This document shows, piece after piece, positions 57,595 through 64,000 of a stretch of 64,000 nucleotides of DNA. Under the pieces are notes generated by a model, which did not search any database, was not told where the DNA came from, and saw only the letters and a program-made list of their open reading frames with translations. Origin of the DNA: Amoebidium appalachense (lineage: Eukaryota; Ichthyosporea); contig CAVNZM010000002.1 in assembly GCA_963693365.1 (NCBI GenBank), positions 9,734,001 through 9,798,000 on the forward strand. The letters run 5' to 3'. The translations under genes and the position numbers were made by a program. Within the stretch, counting starts at the first letter, position 1; each line of letters starts with the position of its first letter.

Positions 57595-60456
57595 CCATGA
57601 GAAGAAGAAAGAACGAGATAGTCGATGCTATTGCCGAGGGTGATGGAGATGAGGGGGTAGACAGAGAAGGTGTCCAGGGCAGGGAAGATCAACACGCTGA
57701 TGTTGAGCAGGTACTGTGTGCATGGTGTTAGTGTGCAGGTAACTATGTGCATGGTGTTAGTGTGCAGGTAACTATGTGCATGCTGTTAGTGTGCAGGTAG
57801 CTATGTGCATGCTGTTAGTGTGCAGGTAATGTGTGTCTGGATGGTGGTGTGCAGGTACTGTGTGCATGGTGTTAGTGTACAGGTAACTATGCGCATGCTG
57901 TTAGTGTACAGGTAACTATGTGCATGCTGTTAGTGTGCAGGTAACTATGTGCATGATGTTAGTGTGCTGATAATGTGTGTCTGGATGGTGGTGTGCAGGT
58001 ACTGTGTGCATGGATGTTAGTGTGCAGGTATTGAGTGCATGGATGTTAGTGTGCAGGTACTGAGTGCATGGATGTTAATATTAGTGTGCAGGTACTGAGT
58101 GCATGGATGGTGGTGTGTAGGTACTGTGTGCATGGATGGTGGTGTGTAGGTACTGTGTGCATGGATGGTGGTGTGCAGGCACTGTGTGCATGGGTGGGTG
58201 GTAGTGTGCAGGTAGTGTGTGCATAGATGTTAGTGTGCAGGTACTGTGTGCATGCATGTTGGTGTGCAGGTACTGTGTGCATGGATGGTGGTGAACAAGT
58301 GCTGTATGAATGGATGTGGTGTAGCTTGGTGGTGTGCAGGTACTGTGTGCATGGATGTTAGTGTGAAGGTACTGTGTGCATGGATATTAGTATGAAGGTA
58401 CTATGGATACTTGCCCGAGTACTGAAAGTGAACCCGAGTACTGAAAGTGTGAAGGTACTGTGTGCATGGATATTAGTATGAAGGTACTATGGATACTTGC
58501 CCGAGTACTGAAAGTGCGGGGACGAGGTGCAAATCACGAACGAGCGATAGCGAGTGAGTGATTTGTGCCGAGTTGCCGTGCTTTCAGGATGAGGAACAAG
58601 TATTCGATACTTGCTGCGTGAGCCACTTTTTTCATTCCCGTGCATAAGTGTCTGTATTTTGGTGATCCCACGTGCTTTAGTGACCGTATTTCTGTTCTTA
58701 CATGTGCTCTAGTGACTGTTTTTTTGTGCTCAGACATGCTTCAGTGTCAGTATTTTTGTGTTCACACGTGCTTTAGTGTCTGCATTTTGATTCCGCACGT
58801 GCTGTATTATATCTGTGTTCCCACGAGTCCATGATACTTTTGCGATCTCAGAAAGTTTACCGCATGCTTGGTGATCTCGGCTCTCGGCGAACACCTAAAA
58901 TGGTGCGCTGACTGTGTACATGGCCGAAGAATGCTTTGATACCTAGAAACCGCAATTACATTTTTACCTTCATTTGCATTTATTTTTTGTTATTTTATTT
59001 GTGTCTACGCAATCAAATATTTAATATATATATCTCAATTTTCAATTTCATTTTATTTGTTGCTGTTTATATTCATTCACACTTTTGGGTTTCAACGGCT
59101 GCAGTGCAAGTACTGCAAGCCGGCAGTGGTCTAAACCGGTTCAGACCACTACGCACCGGGAGTTCAGATTACATGCGCGCAAGAGTAAAAGTGGCTCACA
59201 ATGCAAGTACTGTGTGCTTAGTGTGCAGGTACTGTGTGCATGGTGTTAGCGTGCAATTACTGTGTGCATGGTGTTAGCGTGCAAGTACTGTGTGCATAGT
59301 GTTAGTGTGCAGCTTCAAACCTCAGCATGCAGGCACTTTGGCCACCTCTATCGGTGTGCAAACTGTCTGCACGAATGTAGCTGAGAGTGAATCCGTCCAT
59401 ACATCACCCCCCCCCCCCCCCCCCCCCCCCCCTCCCCTCCCCCACCCCCTCCCAACCCAACCCCCCCCCCCCCCCTCTTCCCCCCCCTCGGCTCGGCCGC
59501 CCCCGCCCCCATCCCCGGGGGATTCCTTCCCTCAAGGGTCAGAGCCCCATCCAGGGCTTCATCCTCCCTAAGTCCATACATAAAAACGAACCTCTAAACC
59601 ACACATATTGCCTCATGCCACCGCCTTCTTCGAAACGCAACACCACTTTTTTTTTTAAAAAAACTTACTGCCCAAGACGGCAAAGGCTTATTCGGTGCCA
59701 CGCCATATCTGAAGTTGTCCCAGTTCAGGTTGATGGAACTGTTGGCAATGGCCCCAAAGTAGAGAGAGCACACCACCCCAAGTAGGATGTAGAGCAGGGA
59801 GGTGGAGAAGAGAGCAGTGCCAAAGATGGCGTGGACTTTTTTCTTGTTGGCCACGGGGTGGATAAGACCTGCTCATCCACAGATATGGGGGGGGGGGGGG
59901 GGGGGGGGAGGGGGAGGAAGAAAAAAAGAAGAGAACGCAAAAGAGGGGGGAGAGAACGGTTTGTGTGTGTGTGTGGGGGGGGGGGGGGTTTGAATGCGAA
60001 ACACGGTACGAAGTACGCATACACGACGAGAAGCATGGTGCAGGACACATGCAAAGGCAAACATTCAAGAATGCAACATCAGCCATGTGCACAGTATGCG
60101 TCATAAGCAGAGCCCATGGGGGATCGGGTGTCTGGCGGGGGGAGGAGAGGAGGGGGGGAGGAGGGGGGCAGAGGGGCGCCCGGGGAGGGGGGGGGGGGGG
60201 GGGAGGACGATGAAAAAAAAAGGGGGGGGGGGGGGGGGGGGGGGGGGGGAGGAGGAGGACAAAGGTCAGTCAGTATGCCCGATGACACGAAGCCCTGCCC
60301 ATCAGAATGCAAACACTTTACAAGTGCATCACTTTTTACTAAGCCGTCTCTGTGTGCTTGCATGTTGGTCTATTTACGCATGCGCGCGTGTGTGCATGTG
60401 TGTGTGCGTGTGCGTGTGCGTGTGCGTGTGCGTGTGCGTGTGCGTGCGTGTGTGCG

Positions 60457-60502
<46 letters not shown>

Positions 60503-60821
60503 AGCTATAAGCGAGCACCCGCGTGTATATGTATGTGTGTGTGTGCGTGCGTGCACGTGTGTTTGGGGAGTCAGTACCCTTCAAGAGAGGGGGGGGGGGG
60601 GAGGGGCAGGCGGAGGGCTCGTGTGTGTGTGTGTGTGTCTTTTGTGGACGTGGGTGTGTGCGCCACACGGTGCGAGTTTTTTCGGACCCCACGGTGTGCG
60701 TCTGTCTGCAAATTCTGTGTGTCTTCGTATAGGTATCCTGGGTTTCGTATGTTTGCGGGCGCCCGTGTGTGTGAGTGTGTGCATGCATGCATATGCATGT
60801 GTACGTGTGTGTGTGACGGGA

Positions 60822-60852
<31 letters not shown>

Positions 60853-61466
60853 AGGGGGAGGGTGGAAGGTAGTAGTTGCATAGTGGTGAGCATCTGGGGC
60901 GGAGTTGGGTGGGGTGCGTCGGTGTGAACGTCTTCTCGTTAGTACGGGTTGCAAGTAAGAGTGGAACATGGGGGGAAGGGGGGCGAGGGAAGGAGGGGGT
61001 TATATTTTGTTATAGAGTAGGAGGGGCGAGGGAGGCGGAGGATGGGACGGGGGGGGGGGGGGGGGGGGGTATGATGCTAACGAGAAAAAGAAAAAGAACA
61101 ACACATATCCACTCCTGGGACGGTGCAAGCGATATGGATGGTAGTGATTGGTGAGTATGGTGTGTGCACGCAACACATGCGCGTGTGTACCCCCCCACGT
61201 GTATGTGCGCACGCGCACGTGTGTGTGTGCGTGTGTGTGTGTGTGGTTTTGTGAGTGTGTGTGCGTCTGCATGTGTGGTTTTGTGAGTCTGGGTGTGGGC
61301 GTGCGTGTGTGTGTGGGTCTAGTTTTTATGTGTGCCTGCAAGCGCCTGTGGTGTTTGGGGTGTACGGAAAGTGGAGGGAGGGAGGGGGAGGGTACCATTT
61401 CTGATCTTTTGGGCCCCCTCCCCCCCCCAAACACACACACACACACACTCACACCCGCCCTCCCCC

Positions 61467-61505
<39 letters not shown>

Positions 61506-62197
61506 TTTTTTCTTTTTGCCATTATGCACTGACCTGGAACACTGTGTTGAAAAAGCAGCGAAAAGACCCCCGTGGTGAAAATCATCCCAAAGTTCGACCA
61601 GTCAGCCAAAACCGGCTCCGGAATGTACGGAGGGGCCCCATAGTCAGTGATATTATACGAGATAGTCGAATTTTCAAAGGGGCCCGTGTGTCCGGTCGGA
61701 ATTAGGTGGTTGCTCCACGGGTCGTTCGTCATAGCAACGACGGGCGAAATGATCATTGCAAACATGGTGAAAAACCGGGCGAAAGACAAAAACGCCTGCA
61801 CGTATTTCTGTTCCGTCAAATCCATGCATGATAGCGTAACGGCAAACGCGCCGAAAACGAGCGCGTAAAACGTGCTGTGATATTCGGACGGGATAAACTC
61901 GGGTACGTACACGCCCATGCAGCTGTTGATAAATACGGAGCAATATGCCCACAGGCCCGTGTACATGAGGAAGCAGAGAGATACCTGCAGGATATATCGT
62001 CCCAGTGTGAGTAAAGACCTCCCCCCCCCCCCCCACAATGATTTAAACCCAGTTTCTCTGAGTTCCCAACATTATCCTTCGTCTGTAGAACCTCTTGATA
62101 TTAGCCTTTTGGGGGGGAGGGGGGGGGGTGGGGGGGGGGGGGGGAGGGGGAGAAGGCTGCAAGAATGACTTCCGCCCTTCCCCCCTTCAACCCCCTC

Positions 62198-62249
<52 letters not shown>

Positions 62250-62318
62250 CGCACACAGTCAGAAATACGTGTAAAAAAAGATGTATCTGAATGCCTGGGG
62301 GGAGGGGGGCCGGGGGAA

Positions 62319-62355
<37 letters not shown>

Positions 62356-62360
62356 GGGAA

Positions 62361-62395
<35 letters not shown>

Positions 62396-62678
62396 CATAC
62401 GTGTTGGACCATTCTGATTAGATTTGGCCAGGCCGACTAAGATATGCGATTGAATAGCTCCCACCAGCATGCCCTCTTCCCCTGCTCACTGACCCCCCCC
62501 CCCCCCCCCTTCCCCCTCCCCCCCCCCCCCCCCTTCTTCCCCCCCCCCCCTTCCCCCACAGTCATCCCATTCCCATTCAGCTTATCAAACCCGCCCGGCG
62601 CACAAACACAAAAGCACCAACCCATATACCTTTCCCCCCCCCCCCCCCCTCCCCCCCCCTCCCCCCTTCCCCTCCAAC

Positions 62679-62714
<36 letters not shown>

Positions 62715-63190
62715 CATGAGAAAAAATGAAAATAAAAATCGACGTAGCTAATCCCGGGCCGTTAACCAGCCTGACATGCATACCACCAACGCTCCTGCGG
62801 ACGTGGGCCGACACCCACCCCAAGATTGCCCGGAGTGAGGGATGGGTATTTGGGGGGGGGAGGGGGAGGGGAGGGGAACAGGGATTATACCCCCCCCCCC
62901 CCTTCCTCCCCCCCCCCCCCCCCCCCCTTCCCACGCACACACACACAAGAAATCAAACATAAAAGTGGAAACGAGAAAAAACAAAAAAGAAGAAAAAGAA
63001 AAGGAAGGGGGGAAAAAAACGGGAAAACCCGCCAAAATGTATATCAACCACACACCTGGTAGGCATACTTGCCCCATGGCCCCATGAACACATCGCACAG
63101 CTGGGTGACCTCATACTTCTGGTCCACCGTCTTCTCCCTCTTCACCTGAGACACCAAAAGGTACGCCTCCTCGTCTGGTTTGTTGTATAC
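55359..63190 (-). CDS. TMEM104: TMEM104-like amino-acid-transporter family protein, C-terminal 411 aa (5' end outside window)
   Basis: Exons on the minus strand: 63056-63190, 61534-61984, 59669-59868, 57596-57713, 56316-56417, 55359-55588; phases consistent, 1236 nt including the stop. Polytopic membrane protein of the amino acid/auxin permease superfamily, probably an organelle-membrane transporter; substrate unknown. Blocks matching TMEM104: FMGPWGKYAYQVSLCFLMYT, DLTEQKYVQAFLSFARFF, then DWSNFGMIF, FSLLFQHSVPGLIHPV (QHS-P box), LLGVVCSLYFGAIANSS, FPALDTFSVYPLISITL and C-terminal LSGFFGLYVAFFTPCLLMLF. A luminal loop carries ENST and YNIT, possible N-glycosylation sites. The first exon seen is in phase 0 after an acceptor. 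The N-terminal region with the first membrane helices must lie beyond 64000. Confidence 0.85.
55686..55767 (+). repeat. (GT)n microsatellite
   Basis: In the last TMEM104 intron. Read on the gene strand, CA-rich sequence continues to the acceptor CACACGCAG of the final exon. Confidence 0.95.
56421..56511 (+). repeat. (GT)n microsatellite touching a splice acceptor
   Basis: On the gene strand (CA)n leads through CACATACAG into the exon beginning at 56417. GCGT and CGCG variants follow at 56511-56590. Confidence 0.95.
56826..56938 (-). repeat. Copy 4 of the poly(C)-terminated intronic element
   Basis: On the gene strand begins GATGGGCTCTGCTTATGACG and ends GTTCCGCATTCAA before a long C run. 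Bounded by C runs on both sides. Confidence 0.85.
57518..57555. repeat. (TA)n microsatellite
   Basis: About 18 TA units followed by a 36-bp poly(G), just beyond the donor of the TMEM104 exon ending at 57596. Confidence 0.95.
57706..58400 (-). repeat. Approximately 28-30-bp minisatellite that carries a splice acceptor in each unit
   Basis: More than 20 variant copies of a unit reading, on the gene strand, CTGCACACTAACATCCATGCACACAG-TAC split across copies. The first copy contains the real acceptor (GCACACAG) and first bases (TACCTGC) of the exon 57596-57713. Related units reappear at 59205-59310 in the same intron. Confidence 0.9.
59205..59310 (-). repeat. Outlying block of the same minisatellite
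   Basis: Four units of GTACTGTGTGCATGGTGTTAG(C/T)GTGCA type, 800 bp from the main array within the same intron. Confidence 0.8.
59989..60119 (-). repeat. Copy 5 of the poly(C)-terminated intronic element
   Basis: On the gene strand starts near CCATGGGCTCTGCTTATGAC, includes CACCATGCTTCTCGTCG, and ends CGTGTTTCGCATTCAAA before poly(C). Confidence 0.9.
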
Positions 63191-63334
63191 CTGCAAGAGA
63201 AAGAGGAGGGGGGGGAAAAGGGAGGAAGGGGGGGGGGGGGGGGGGGGGGGGGAGGAGGGTGTGCGTATGTGTGTGCGTATGTGTGTGCGTATGTGTGTGG
63301 GTGTAGGTGTGGGTGTGGGTGTGGGTGTGGGTGT

Positions 63335-63511
<177 letters not shown>

Positions 63512-63576
63512 TGGGGGGGGGGGGGGGTTGGGAGGTAAGTTAGTATAACGGTGAGGAATCCCAGGCTTCAGAGTGT

Positions 63577-63607
<31 letters not shown>

Positions 63608-63705
63608 GAGGGGGTTTGGACCGTTGCAGTGTACGATGTACACACTGACGAGGGAGGGGCAAAAGTAGATGTTGAAAAATGGGCGGGGGGGGGGGGGGGG
63701 GGGGG

Positions 63706-63990
63706 GTTTGAATGCGGAACACGGTACAAAGTACGCATACACGACGAGAAGCATGGTGCAGGACACATGCAAAGGTAAACATTCAAGTATGCAACATCAG
63801 CCATGTGCACAGTATGCGTCATAAGCAGAGCCCATCCTCAGGGAGGACCCAAGTCATCAATTGCGTCTGAGTTTCGACCCCTTAGCCCGCGTATATACGA
63901 CACTCCAACTCAGACAGCAGCATCAACTGAGCTTGGGCGGGTCAACCCGTCTTGATCAAAGACGAGCAGGGTTGCTTATGCAAGCAAGGT
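63706..63990 (-). repeat. Copy 6 (longest) of the poly(C)-terminated intronic element
   Basis: On the gene strand begins CCTTGCTTGCATAAGCAACC, passes GGGGTCGAAACTCAG and GAGGATGGGCTCTGCTTATG, and ends GTTCCGCATTCAAA before poly(C). It aligns end to end with 6161-6410. Confidence 0.92.
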
Positions 63991-64000
63991 GAGCAAAACG

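Noticed and set aside
57713-58400. CRISPR-like array
   Set aside because: The units are contiguous variants without unique spacers, and the setting is a eukaryotic intron.

Overview
This is a eukaryotic chromosome segment with spliced genes, large introns full of simple sequence, and retrotransposons. The gene set is opisthokont-like: a phosphatase-and-actin-regulator (PHACTR) homologue, glucosamine-6-phosphate deaminase, GPI-inositol deacylase PGAP1 and a TMEM104-type transporter. A PHACTR homologue next to microsatellite-laden introns fits a unicellular relative of animals (for example an ichthyosporean), but that placement is inference. Three multi-exon genes were assembled by hand from splice sites. 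In each, the exon phases agree at every junction and the coding length is a multiple of three.

Layout: 51-6928 (+) PHACTR-like gene, 10 exons, 373 aa, with an N-terminal FYVE-like zinc finger. 9235-11725 (-) GNPDA, 3 exons, 272 aa. 14466-30983 (-) PGAP1, 18 exons, 962 aa. 31.97-46.9 kb is a retrotransposon nest: a decayed tyrosine-recombinase (DIRS/PAT-like) element with split direct repeats, interrupted by a young Ty3/Gypsy chromovirus (32985-41225, 610-bp LTRs, TSD CCCTC) and a solo LTR (41698-42185, TSD ATTGG). 47070-47785 and 51874-52618 (+) are two related secreted proteins built of tandem four-cysteine modules, both frameshifted. Between them lies a 1.4-kb polypurine (GA)n tract. 55359-63190 (-) is the C-terminal 411 aa of a TMEM104 homologue whose 5' end lies beyond the window.

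Introns carry poly(C), (CA)n and (GT)n tracts. Poly(C) usually lies on the sense strand, several (GT)n arrays begin exactly at a donor, and several (CA)n arrays end in the acceptor CAG. A dispersed element ending in poly(C) sits in six introns, always in the sense direction. The most notable signals are this element, a minisatellite that duplicates a splice acceptor, strand-specific enrichment of ACGAA throughout the Gypsy body, the split-repeat retroelement, and the tandem-cysteine secreted family. Three of the four ORF breaks outside the decayed element fall at C6/G6 runs, so some may be sequencing errors.
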